The notes below the pieces were generated by a model. The model was not told the DNA's origin. It did no database searches and saw only the letters and a program-made list of their open reading frames with translations. A DNA stretch of 64,000 nucleotides from Nitrosospira multiformis (GTDB lineage: Bacteria; Pseudomonadota; Gammaproteobacteria; Burkholderiales; Nitrosomonadaceae). Where the stretch lies: NCBI GenBank assembly GCA_017306155.1, contig JAFKJB010000010.1, forward strand, positions 62,001 through 126,000. Direction: 5' to 3'. The translations under genes were made by a program, and so were the position numbers. Numbering within the stretch: position 1 is the first letter of the stretch; each line of letters opens with the position of its first letter. This document shows, in pieces, positions 1-8,855 of the stretch.

Positions 1-188
1 GAATCGGGCTAATAACTTAGTAATGCTCCATTTTAACAGAAGGCCCGGGAAGTAAAAACATCTGCAATGCTAGTAAAATCGGTATCAGCCCGTGTAAAAT
101 CACAAGATTTTTCCCTGAGAATATCTGAAGTGTCTCAAAATGAGGAGATGCAGCGTATTGCTTGCGTCCAAGGAATAGGTATGCTGGT

Positions 189-1511
189 ATGAAAGCTTTA
201 TTTTTCCTCCGTCATTATAATGACATCGATCACATTACACCGGTCATTTACAAATGGACCAGCAAGGGTCATACCTGTGACATCGTCCTGATCGGCAACT
301 CGCGGTTCCGAGCGGATTATCGCATCAGGTTCCTGAAAGGCCTCGAGGGGGTGCGGATAGCCTATATTGCGGATGTATTGCCGCCATTCGACTTTATCAG
401 ATGGTTTTTTCAGACGCTGATACTGATCCGTAGCCTCCGTCGCCCCTTCATCGGACCGATCATGAAGAAACTGGAGGAGGTTTATCATGCCAAGCGACGC
501 GAGCCGATCTGGGAACGCACGGCGAAGCACCTGCTGACCCGGAGTTTTGCAGAGAATGAGGAAGGCGTGGTGGTGTTTGACTGGATAGAACGCAATTCCT
601 CCATCTGTGTGGAATGGGTCGAGGTGGTACTGTCGACAGCGCGCAGGATGGGCCTGGGTACGGTATCGCTGCCGCATGGAGACAGCCCCCATGCCAGCCA
701 GTTGATCCGGCGGCGCGAGTTGCGGCTGGAGCCGGATACCACGTTTGCCAACGCCGGCATTTTCGAAAAGGTTGTGGTGCCGAACGAGTTATGCTCAGTA
801 CGCTTTCGTCCTTTCATGGATAACCAGAAGCTTGCGGTACTTGGTTCTCCACGCTACTGCGACGAGTGGCTCGCCAAACTGGCAACGCTGATGCCGCCCT
901 CGCCGCTGGCGCGCTCCGATAGCAACCTCAAGGTGGTGATGTTTCTGAGAAAGAGTAACTTTTCCACTTTCTGGGAAGAAGTGGGAGAGGTGGTGCGTAT
1001 AGTGGCAGGCTTTCCGGGAGTGGAGCTTATAATAAAGCCGCATACCCGGGGCGGCTGGCAGCAATTCCTGACAAAAGATGTTTCGCTTCGGCGTTTGCCC
1101 AATGTGCAAGTGGCAGGCGGCAGTCTTCATTCCATCCATCTGATGAACTGGGCGGATGTCATCATCGATCTTGCCACCTCTGTAGTATTCGAGGCGGTAA
1201 AGGCCGGAAAGCCCGTGCTGGCGGCGGATTACCTGCATGCCGGTCGCTCGGCCCTGGCTGAGTATCTGCCGGAAGCAGAATTGCGTTGCCGCGATGATGT
1301 ATATAAGCACATGGAAAAATTCCTCACGCAAGGTTGTGGTTCTTTTTATATAGAAGAGCATCGTCAGCGTTTCCTCAAGGAAATGATCGACGTGGGGGAT
1401 CCGGACGTGTTATCGCGTTATGTTGCGCTGCTGGAGGGGCAAGTACAGCCAAAGGCAAGCCAGAGTCATTCTGAGCCGCGAAACAGCACCAAGGATTTCG
1501 CTTTTGCCTGA
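189..1511 (+). CDS. GT-B-like surface glycan glycosyltransferase
   Basis: A protein of about 440 residues that I do not recognise as a named enzyme. It starts with a hydrophobic beta strand (MKALFFLRHYND). Its C-terminal half has a pattern typical of GT-B-fold nucleotide-sugar transferases and CDP-glycerol-type transferases: a KPHTRGG segment, then a VIIDLATSVVFEAVKAGKPV segment resembling the donor-binding region. No signal peptide or membrane helix is evident, so it is probably cytoplasmic or membrane-associated. The frame is open back to a TTG at 162, but ATG 189 is preferred because an AAGGAATAGG ribosome site precedes it. A GT2 glycosyltransferase follows at 1847, which fits a polysaccharide locus extending left of the window. 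The substrate is unknown. Confidence 0.6.
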   Translation: MKALFFLRHYNDIDHITPVIYKWTSKGHTCDIVLIGNSRFRADYRIRFLKGLEGVRIAYIADVLPPFDFIRWFFQTLILIRSLRRPFIGPIMKKLEEVYHAKRREPIWERTAKHLLTRSFAENEEGVVVFDWIERNSSICVEWVEVVLSTARRMGLGTVSLPHGDSPHASQLIRRRELRLEPDTTFANAGIFEKVVVPNELCSVRFRPFMDNQKLAVLGSPRYCDEWLAKLATLMPPSPLARSDSNLKVVMFLRKSNFSTFWEEVGEVVRIVAGFPGVELIIKPHTRGGWQQFLTKDVSLRRLPNVQVAGGSLHSIHLMNWADVIIDLATSVVFEAVKAGKPVLAADYLHAGRSALAEYLPEAELRCRDDVYKHMEKFLTQGCGSFYIEEHRQRFLKEMIDVGDPDVLSRYVALLEGQVQPKASQSHSEPRNSTKDFAFA

Positions 1512-1535
1512 TAACTAGCCGGCTTCGCTGGTAGT

Positions 1536-1810
1536 GTTCTCAAGGAGGTGCGGGTGCATCACAGCAAGCCGGTAAAAAAATGGGCTGACGAACACAAGGA
1601 AAAAATTGCGCTGTTCTACCTGTCCGGTTACAGCCCGGAATTAAATCCGGGAGAACGGCCGATTTGAAGCACGCCCTCTGCTCAAAAGTACCGGTGCGTA
1701 CCAAAGCCAGACGCAAGGAAGCTGCCATAAAACATATGCTGATACTGGAGCAGTCCCCTGAGCGTGTGAAGAAATATTTTCAGGATCCTTACGGCAAATA
1801 CGCAGCGTGA
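1536..1810 (+). pseudogene. IS630-family transposase C-terminal remnant
   Basis: Two consecutive reading frames together give the C-terminus of an IS630-type DDE transposase. The first frame reads VRVHHSKPVKKWADEHKEKI and then FYLSGYSPELNPGE, which contains the conserved SPELNP block next to the last catalytic acidic residue. It hits a stop near 1665. The second frame continues with DLKHAL, then RTKARRKEAA, and ends QSPERVKKYFQDPYGKYAA. The junction implies a small deletion/frameshift, and no N-terminal catalytic part is present. It is a dead fragment lying between two glycan genes and marks old insertion and decay. Confidence 0.75.
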
Positions 1811-1846
1811 AAACTTCAAACTTCATTTGGCCGGATCAATAGCTGT

Positions 1847-2893
1847 ATGCCGGCGTTGCCGTCCGTCGATGTGGTGATTCCCGTCCATAATGCACCAGTC
1901 CTGACACGGCGCTGCATCGATTCGGTCATTGCCTGCCTGAGCCAATCCATACGCTTTATTCTCATTCAGGATGACGCCTCGGGCATGGAAACCCGAGCCA
2001 TGCTGGATCAATTGCCACGCGAGCGCATACATGTGCATCATGCCCGGGAGAACCAGGGTTTTGGCGCTTCGGTAAATGAGGCAATCGGTCGATCCGACGC
2101 CTGCTACGTGCTGGTCCTGAACTCCGACACCGTAGTGAGCGAAGACTTTTTACCGCTCTTATACGCAGCATTCGTCGCTGATTCCCGCCTGGCAGTCATC
2201 ATCCCTGCGGGGAATGATTTTGCCGGATATGATTTGAATCGGTATGTGCGGCAACCGGGTGGTTATGTTCAGACACATCGCCTTCGGGGTCACGCGTTTC
2301 TCATCCGTCGGGAGGTATTCCAGGATGCGGGCGGTTTCGATCTGGTATTCGGCCGCGGGTACTATGAAGATATCGATCTTGGGCGCCGGCTCAACAAACG
2401 CGGGTGGCGGGTGGGCGTGCATCCGGATGCTCACATACAACATAAGGGCGGCGGGTCGTTCGGCCGCGGCCGTTCTTTCAAGAAACTGGTCAGGCGTAAT
2501 CGTAAGCTTTTTTTTTCGCTCCACCCCAGCGCAAAGCGTAATATTCTCCTTCTCTCCGGGAACTGCCCCCTGTCGTGCTTTCCATTGAACCTGCTGGAGG
2601 CGCTCGATGACGTATTTTGCGGAGGAGGATACGTTTACTGGCTTTCACCCGAAGCAGCAGGCAGGCTTCTCTGTTTGCAGATGAGGGCCCTCTCGTCAGG
2701 CATGGAAGCTGCCGTCCGGCTGTTCTTATGCAGTTGGCGCGAGGACAAGCGCATTTCGGAGATCTGGATATTGCCCGATGTTCCACGCTTGCGGTATGAA
2801 GTCCTGACCTTATGGGCGCGCATTTTCGGCTTGCGAATACTGACCTGGGAGCGGACGCCGGCCGAGGAGAACTGCACTCCCAGGCTGCTTTGA
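1847..2893 (+). CDS. Glycosyltransferase family 2 protein
   Basis: A 348-residue protein with a GT-A glycosyltransferase family 2 domain in its first 230 residues. The N-terminal strand VDVVIPVHNA, the nucleotide-binding QDDAS motif, ENQGFGASVNEAI, and the DxD-type LNSDTVV segment near residue 95 are all visible. Further along, GGFDLVFGRGYYEDIDLGRR corresponds to the acceptor/catalytic ED region of rhamnosyltransferase-like GT2 enzymes. The last 100 residues are less typical. It should transfer a sugar from a nucleotide donor during surface polysaccharide synthesis; the exact sugar cannot be read from the sequence. It follows the IS630 remnant and converges with corA. Confidence 0.82.
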   Translation: MPALPSVDVVIPVHNAPVLTRRCIDSVIACLSQSIRFILIQDDASGMETRAMLDQLPRERIHVHHARENQGFGASVNEAIGRSDACYVLVLNSDTVVSEDFLPLLYAAFVADSRLAVIIPAGNDFAGYDLNRYVRQPGGYVQTHRLRGHAFLIRREVFQDAGGFDLVFGRGYYEDIDLGRRLNKRGWRVGVHPDAHIQHKGGGSFGRGRSFKKLVRRNRKLFFSLHPSAKRNILLLSGNCPLSCFPLNLLEALDDVFCGGGYVYWLSPEAAGRLLCLQMRALSSGMEAAVRLFLCSWREDKRISEIWILPDVPRLRYEVLTLWARIFGLRILTWERTPAEENCTPRLL

Positions 2894-2925
2894 ATGATCT
2901 GTGGAGGGAATGGTTATTTCAGCCG

Positions 2926-3996
2926 CTACAACCATTTTTTCCAGCGGAACAGTAGCAGCATCGCAATACTGATGACTGCCATTGTGCCCAGTACAACAAA
3001 AAATCCCATGTGCCATTCCAGCGCCGGCATGTATGTGAAGTTCATCCCATAAATACCTGTTATCAGCGTCAACGGCATGAATATCGTGGTGATGACGGTA
3101 AGAACTTTCATGACGGTACTGATACGAAAGCTTACGCTTGATAAATAAATATCAAGCATGCCCGCGGTGACATCCCGCAGCGATTCAATCGATTCGATAA
3201 CGTGGACAGTATGATCATACACATCCCGCAGGTAGAGCAGGGTATTGCGGCTAAACAGGGGTGAATCTCCACGCTGCAGCGAACTGATCACCTCGCGGAG
3301 GGGCCATAGCGCCCTGCGTAAAAAAACGCCCTCGCGTTTGAGTCTTTGAATGGATTGCAAGGTCCTTGGCTGCGGGTGAGAAACCAGTTCTGTTTCCAGC
3401 GCCTCGGTTTTTTCGTCGAGGCGTTCAAGAATGCTGAAGTAGGTGTCGACTACCGCGTCAATCAGGCTGTACATCAGGAAATCGGCGCCAAGTTTTCCGC
3501 TTTGGCCTTTGCCAGACCGCAGGCGGTCGCGGACCGACTGGAATTGAGTACCATTCGCTTCCAGAAACGACAGCACGAAATCCTTGCCAAGCACGAGGCT
3601 GATCTGCTCGGAATATATTCTCTCTTCCGCGCCTCTGGTTTCATATCCGAACGTTTTGAGCACCACGTACAGGTAATCCCCGTAATCCTCCACCTTGGAG
3701 CGTTGCTCTGTGTTGAATATGTCTTCCAGTACCAGAGGGTGAAGGTTGAAACACGCGCCGATTTGCTCGATCATGCGGATGTCGCCCAATCCCTGCAGGT
3801 TAACCCACTTGACCCCGGAAGCGTGTTTGATCTTTTCGGCAAGTTCCGCAGGCGCCACTTCGGATTCACGCGCGCCTTCCGGATCGTAATCCAGCAAGGT
3901 TATGGCGGGTGCTACGCCTTTCTTTGCCCGGATATGTGAAGGTGAGCCCGGTGGCAGGCCTGCTTTCGGGGATCTCTTTTTGGGATAGGATGTCAT
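2926..3996 (-). CDS. corA: Magnesium/cobalt transporter CorA
   Basis: A 356-residue CorA-family divalent cation channel of the inner membrane. The long N-terminal soluble domain and stalk helices are followed by two C-terminal membrane helices. The signature GMN motif sits at about residues 317-319 (IYGMNFTYMP) at the end of the first helix, followed by a short periplasmic loop and a helix ending in basic residues (RWKKWL). Length and architecture match full-length CorA. Transcription converges with the upstream glycosyltransferase gene, and ppx lies just upstream on the same strand. The first 25 residues are basic and not conserved in the family, so the true start could be slightly further in. 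Confidence 0.93.
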   Translation of the reverse strand: MTSYPKKRSPKAGLPPGSPSHIRAKKGVAPAITLLDYDPEGARESEVAPAELAEKIKHASGVKWVNLQGLGDIRMIEQIGACFNLHPLVLEDIFNTEQRSKVEDYGDYLYVVLKTFGYETRGAEERIYSEQISLVLGKDFVLSFLEANGTQFQSVRDRLRSGKGQSGKLGADFLMYSLIDAVVDTYFSILERLDEKTEALETELVSHPQPRTLQSIQRLKREGVFLRRALWPLREVISSLQRGDSPLFSRNTLLYLRDVYDHTVHVIESIESLRDVTAGMLDIYLSSVSFRISTVMKVLTVITTIFMPLTLITGIYGMNFTYMPALEWHMGFFVVLGTMAVISIAMLLLFRWKKWL

Positions 3997-4014
3997 TGCG
4001 CCCGGATGATGGTT

Positions 4015-5565
4015 TTATACAGATGCGGACAGTTTGCTTCCGTCGGCTCCGGTTATACCAAAACGAAAACCAAGGACATCCCACTGTTCAATTTCGGCCA
4101 ACAGTGCATTGTGCGTCAGGGGATTACGTTCCAGCCACTTTCTTTCAAGACATAAACTGAATTCCTTGTCCCGAAGGCTGACCTCGAGTCCTGGTAGTCT
4201 CGTCTCACAGCGGCTGCGATGAAACAATGTCGCGAGGCGAAGCGCAAACAGCAGGGCGAAATCAGGCTGCTCCATGATACGTCCACGCGCTTTGCCGATA
4301 TCGCCCCGATGACCGAGCGCAAGCATGCTTAAACGTTCCTGCTCCCTTTGAGAAAAACCGGGCATGTCGGCGTTGCCCAGGATATATGCAGAATGCTTGT
4401 GATAACCGGAGTGCGCGACCGAAATGCCTACCTCATGCAGCCGGGCAGCCCATGAGAGAGCTTGCAGATATTCTTCTCCATCATCCAGAAAGGCTGCCAG
4501 CAACTGCTTTCCAAGCAGAAGTGCAGTCGATTCCACCCGCCTTGCCTGCGCGCCATCCACATGGTATCGGCGCATGAACTGCCTGACCGTTACTTCGCGC
4601 ATGTCATGCTTATGGAAACGCCCCAGCAGATCATACAGCACGCCCTGGCGCAGCGCGCCCATGCCTTGCGCCATTTGGGAAATTCCCAGCTCTGCGAACG
4701 CGGCGGACATGATGGCGAAACCACCGGCTATGACGAGCGCCCGGTCGGCCCGAAGCCCCGCGAGGTCGAGTTTTTTGATGTCGTCCACCTTGAGCAGATG
4801 ATTGCGAAAATTTTCCAATCCTTCTCGCGTGATCTCTCCGCTGCTGCTTCCACTGCCGAGCTGGTTCAACCGGATGATATCGCCCAGGGCGCGCGCCGTG
4901 CCGGATGATCCATATGCGAGTTGCCAGTGTTCACTGGAGAATTCCCTTGCGATCGCCTGAATATCGCTGCGGGCCGAAAGTTCGGCGCGGTTCATTGCAT
5001 TCCTGCTGATCCTGCCGCCTGGAAAAAAGCGCAGGCTATAGCTGACGCACCCCATATAGAGGCTTTCCAGCTTGACTGGTTTCAGTCTGCGGCCAATGAT
5101 AAATTCAGTAGAGCCGCCCCCGATGTCCATCACGAGGCGAGCATCAGGAGAAGCAGGGAGGCCGTGCGCAACGCCCAGATAGATGAGGCGCGCCTCTTCG
5201 TGACCGGAGATGACTTCAATGGGAAAACCGATCGCCGCCTCAGCTTTTTTGAGAAATACGGCCGCATTTTTAGCCACCCTGAGAGTGTTGGTCGCAACCG
5301 CACGTACAGCATGGGGAGGGAAGCCGCGCAGGCGTTCACTGAAGCGCTTGAGGCAGGCCAGGGCGCGTGCCTGGGAATCCTCATCCAGGCGCTCGTCGGG
5401 AGTAAGGCCGGCGGCGAGACGGACCATTTCACGCAGGTTGTCCAGCGGATAAACCTGCCTGCCTTCCACCCGCGCGACTTGCAAACGAAAGCTGTTGGAG
5501 CCGAGATCTATCGCCGCAAGTGTGGAGTATCCGGACATGGGGTCTATTGGCAGGCGTTCGGGCAA
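4015..5565 (-). CDS. ppx: Exopolyphosphatase (Ppx/GppA family)
   Basis: A 516-residue Ppx/GppA phosphatase, which releases terminal phosphate from polyphosphate or converts pppGpp to ppGpp. The actin-like ATPase fold is marked by AAIDLGSNSFRLQ near the N-terminus and DIGGGSTEFIIG around residue 145. The C-terminal half carries the HD-like helical domain seen in full-length Ppx (RLHEVG, HKHSAYI). The long form favours exopolyphosphatase over short GppA types. The reading frame begins with TTG at 5565; an in-frame ATG at 5538 (MSGYSTLAAID) matches the usual family start equally well. It lies 9 nt downstream of phoU, so phosphate and polyphosphate functions are probably co-transcribed. Confidence 0.92.
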   Translation of the reverse strand: MPERLPIDPMSGYSTLAAIDLGSNSFRLQVARVEGRQVYPLDNLREMVRLAAGLTPDERLDEDSQARALACLKRFSERLRGFPPHAVRAVATNTLRVAKNAAVFLKKAEAAIGFPIEVISGHEEARLIYLGVAHGLPASPDARLVMDIGGGSTEFIIGRRLKPVKLESLYMGCVSYSLRFFPGGRISRNAMNRAELSARSDIQAIAREFSSEHWQLAYGSSGTARALGDIIRLNQLGSGSSSGEITREGLENFRNHLLKVDDIKKLDLAGLRADRALVIAGGFAIMSAAFAELGISQMAQGMGALRQGVLYDLLGRFHKHDMREVTVRQFMRRYHVDGAQARRVESTALLLGKQLLAAFLDDGEEYLQALSWAARLHEVGISVAHSGYHKHSAYILGNADMPGFSQREQERLSMLALGHRGDIGKARGRIMEQPDFALLFALRLATLFHRSRCETRLPGLEVSLRDKEFSLCLERKWLERNPLTHNALLAEIEQWDVLGFRFGITGADGSKLSASV

Positions 5566-5574
5566 CGGGAAGAT

Positions 5575-6282
5575 CTACTCCCGTATTTCGCGCTCGATTT
5601 CTTCAACCGTGACGTGACGCACATCCCTGCCCTTTACCATGTATACCACATATTCGGACATGTTCTTGGCATGATCGCCGATGCGCTCGATCGCTTTTGC
5701 AATAAACAGGATTTCCAGGGCCGTCGATATCTTGCGCGGGTCTTCCATCATGAAAGTGATAAGTTGGCGCATGATGGAGCGGAATTCCTCATCCACGAGC
5801 TCGTCCTGACGCACTACCTGAGCGGCAGCGGTGAGGTCCAGGCGCGCAAAAGCGTCCAGTGATTTGCGCAGCATCTCCAGCGCGACGTTGGCCACATGAC
5901 GTATCTCGACGAAACGGGGCATGTGCATGCGGTCTGTGGCATAGATCAGTTTGGCCATGCGCGCGATCTTTTCCGCTTCATCGCCGATGCGCTCGAGGTC
6001 GGTAATGGTCTTGATGACCGTCATGATCATGCGTAAATCACTCGCGGCTGGCTGTCGGCGCGCGATGATCTGATTGCAGATCTCGTCTATCGATACCTCC
6101 ATCGCATTGACCCGGTGGTCATCAGCGATGATATTTTCGATCAGACTCTCGTTGCCGCTGATCAGCGCTTCAATCGCCTTTTCGATCTGTTCTTCCACGA
6201 ATCCGCCCATATGCAACACGCGTGTGCGCACCGCTTCGAGATCCGCGTCAAACTGCTTGGATATATGTTCGTGGCTTCCCAT
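5575..6282 (-). CDS. phoU: Phosphate transport system regulator PhoU
   Basis: A 235-residue, all-helical protein with two PhoU repeats of about 100 residues each. The first has the metal-binding-type helix around VNAMEVSIDEICNQIIARRQ, and the second has DELVDEEFRSIMRQL. The RIGDEAEKIARMA and RIGDHAKNMSEYV segments are the repeated E/DxxxD signature. PhoU couples the Pst transporter to the PhoR/PhoB system and represses it when phosphate is ample. No pst or pho genes are beside it here; ppx follows closely on the same strand. Confidence 0.95.
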   Translation of the reverse strand: MGSHEHISKQFDADLEAVRTRVLHMGGFVEEQIEKAIEALISGNESLIENIIADDHRVNAMEVSIDEICNQIIARRQPAASDLRMIMTVIKTITDLERIGDEAEKIARMAKLIYATDRMHMPRFVEIRHVANVALEMLRKSLDAFARLDLTAAAQVVRQDELVDEEFRSIMRQLITFMMEDPRKISTALEILFIAKAIERIGDHAKNMSEYVVYMVKGRDVRHVTVEEIEREIRE

Positions 6283-6369
6283 TTCTCACCTGTAGATCGC
6301 TTGAAAGCAAAAAATAACAAAGGATAATACCGGCGTGTTGTGACAATTCTACTGATCTTTGACCTGCCC

Positions 6370-7029
6370 TCAGACAGCAATGGTGCGAACACCTCCTTCG
6401 TCACCCAGCAACAGCAAATCCGCAGGGCGTCTTGCAAACAGGCCATTGGTTACGATGCCGGTGATCTGATTGAGTTCCGTCTCCAGTTCAACGGGATTCA
6501 GTATCTGCAAGCCATGCACATCAAGAATCAGGTTGCCGTTATCGGTAGTAAATCCCTCCCTGAGCACAGGTTGTCCCCCCAGCCGTATTATCTCGCGCGC
6601 TACATGACCGCGCGCCATCGGAATGACCTCCACGGGCAGAGGAAACTTGCCGAGCACGTTCACAAGCTTGCTTTGGTCCGCAATGCAGATGAATTTTTTC
6701 GCCACGGCGGCCACGACTTTTTCCCGGGTCAGTGCTCCGCCGCCCCCTTTTGTCATATGCAGGTGCGACGTTATCTCGTCGGCGCCATCCACATATAACG
6801 GGAGCTCGTCGACATTGTTTAGGTCCATGACCTCGATTCCGTGACTGTCGAGGCGCTGGGCCGTTGCTTTCGAACTTGCTACCGCTCCATTGATTCTGCT
6901 TTTGATGCCAGCCAGTTCGTCGATGAAGTAATTGGCGGTGGAGCCGGTGCCGACTCCCACAATGCAGCCTGCGGGAATGTGTTGAATAGCGGCGCGCGCG
7001 GCCGCACGTTTCTGCTCGTCCTGGTTCAT
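6370..7029 (-). CDS. rpiA: Ribose-5-phosphate isomerase A
   Basis: A 219-residue RpiA, interconverting ribose 5-phosphate and ribulose 5-phosphate in the pentose phosphate and Calvin cycles. The family blocks are present: [16 protein letters not shown] near residue 25, VDGADEI near residue 81, [14 protein letters not shown] with the catalytic Glu and Lys, and VLTDNGN-like [11 protein letters not shown] toward the C-terminus. Length is typical. It is divergent from ilvA, sharing a 136-bp intergenic region that must contain both promoters. Confidence 0.96.
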   Translation of the reverse strand: MNQDEQKRAAARAAIQHIPAGCIVGVGTGSTANYFIDELAGIKSRINGAVASSKATAQRLDSHGIEVMDLNNVDELPLYVDGADEITSHLHMTKGGGGALTREKVVAAVAKKFICIADQSKLVNVLGKFPLPVEVIPMARGHVAREIIRLGGQPVLREGFTTDNGNLILDVHGLQILNPVELETELNQITGIVTNGLFARRPADLLLLGDEGGVRTIAV

Positions 7030-7165
7030 GATGTTATTTTTTATGCCTGAGAATATTGACTGTTTATGAGCATAATACTATCGGTCCATTTTAACAATGA
7101 AGCTGGACATTTAGGGTTTCCTGGCATGCTAAAATGCTCAACCTTTAAAATCGCAGCCCATTTCG

Positions 7166-8677
7166 ATGAAAAACAGCTACCTCGAAAGAATCCTTACCGC
7201 GCGGGTTTATGACGTCGCAGTAGAGAGTCCCCTGGAGCTTGCGCCGAATCTGTCCACCCGTATAAATAATCAGTTATTCCTGAAACGGGAAGATGTGCAG
7301 GATGTTTTCTCGTTCAAAGTGCGGGGGGCTTACAACAAAATGGTCAAGCTTTCTCCTGCGGCACTCGAACGCGGCGTGGTGACGGCCTCTGCCGGCAATC
7401 ATGCGCAGGGTGTGGCTCTCGCTGCGCAGCGATTGAACTGCCGGGCAACTATCGTCATGCCTGTCACCACCCCCCAGATCAAGTTGCAGGCGGTCGAGGC
7501 ACGCGGGGCGACAGTGGTTTCCTTCGGTGATTCCTATGACGAAGCTTATGCGCATGCACACGATTTTGCCGAAAAGAACCAGGTAACCTTTGTACATCCT
7601 TATGACGATCCCGACGTCATTGCCGGGCAGGGAACGATCGGAATGGAGATACTGCGCCAGCATCCGGGTGAAATTCATGCGATATTCGCCCCTATCGGCG
7701 GAGGGGGATTGATTTCGGGTATTGCGGCTTATGTAAAAAGGCTCTATCCGGAAATCAGGATTATCGGTGTGGAACCTGTCGATGCCGATTCCATGTATCA
7801 GTCGCTGAAAAAGAATCGCCGCATCCGGTTGCCGCGAGTGGGATTGTTTGCAGACGGGGTCGCTGTCAAGCAGGTAGGAGTGGAAACTTTTCGTTTATGC
7901 CGTGAACTGGTCGATGAGATCCTGCTGGTAGACACTGATGCCATCTGCGCAGCAATCAAGGATGTGTTCGAGGATACGCGCGCCATACTTGAACCTTCGG
8001 GAGCGCTCTCGATAGCAGGTGCCAAGGCTTATGCAAAGCGGGAAGGTATCCGCGGCAAGAACCTGATTGCGATCGCCTCAGGTGCGAATATGAATTTCGA
8101 TCGGCTTCGCCATGTGTCCGAACGGGCGGAACTGGGTGAGCAGCGGGAAGCGGTCATGGCGGTGACGATTCCCGAGGAACCCGGCAGTTTCAAGAAGTTC
8201 TGCACAATGCTGGGACCGAGGAGCATTACCGAGTTCAACTATCGTTTTGCCGGCGCGAAGGAGGCGCAGGTGTTCGTAGGGGTATCGGTAAAAAACCGGG
8301 AGGAAGCGACGAAACTGATCAAGGATCTGGAGAGCAACGGCTTGCGCACCGAGGATTTGAGCGACAATGAAATGGCGAAATTGCATATCCGCCATCTCGT
8401 AGGCGGGCATGCACGTGATGTCAAAAATGAAATCGTCTATCGTTTTGAATTTCCCGATCGTCCGGGAGCGCTCATGCAATTTCTGAACAGCATGAGCCAT
8501 CATTGGAATATCAGTCTGTTTCATTACCGTAACCACGGAGCAGACTATGGACGAGTGCTGGTCGGCATGGAGGTGCCGCCGGAGGAGAAAGCGGATTTCA
8601 AGGCATTTCTCGCTCAGCTCGACAATCGTTATTGGGACGAAACCCAGAATCCGGCCTACAAATTATTCCTGGGATAG
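7166..8677 (+). CDS. ilvA: Threonine ammonia-lyase, biosynthetic
   Basis: A 503-residue PLP-dependent threonine deaminase giving 2-oxobutanoate for isoleucine synthesis. The PLP lysine lies in SFKVRGAYNKM near residue 50, and the glycine-rich phosphate-binding loop is IGGGGLISG near residue 175. After residue 320 come two ACT-like regulatory domains (VTIPEEPGSFKKFC and FEFPDRPGALMQFL), the long biosynthetic form that is feedback-inhibited by isoleucine. The other branched-chain genes ilvBHC and leuA lie elsewhere in the window. The start codon has no obvious alternative. Confidence 0.96.
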   Translation: MKNSYLERILTARVYDVAVESPLELAPNLSTRINNQLFLKREDVQDVFSFKVRGAYNKMVKLSPAALERGVVTASAGNHAQGVALAAQRLNCRATIVMPVTTPQIKLQAVEARGATVVSFGDSYDEAYAHAHDFAEKNQVTFVHPYDDPDVIAGQGTIGMEILRQHPGEIHAIFAPIGGGGLISGIAAYVKRLYPEIRIIGVEPVDADSMYQSLKKNRRIRLPRVGLFADGVAVKQVGVETFRLCRELVDEILLVDTDAICAAIKDVFEDTRAILEPSGALSIAGAKAYAKREGIRGKNLIAIASGANMNFDRLRHVSERAELGEQREAVMAVTIPEEPGSFKKFCTMLGPRSITEFNYRFAGAKEAQVFVGVSVKNREEATKLIKDLESNGLRTEDLSDNEMAKLHIRHLVGGHARDVKNEIVYRFEFPDRPGALMQFLNSMSHHWNISLFHYRNHGADYGRVLVGMEVPPEEKADFKAFLAQLDNRYWDETQNPAYKLFLG

Positions 8678-8855
8678 GGACAGATAGCCCTGACTGTTTA
8701 TCCCCCGGCAAGTTTTGTGCGCCCTCGAGGTCGAATATCGCATGGGTTGCAGTGCTTGAACCTTCATAGTCCAAGTCAAATGAGTGCAGTCGTGTAAAAC
8801 AGACGGTTTTGAAGATTTCACAGCCTTATGTCCGGGAGCTAAGGAAAAATTCAGA

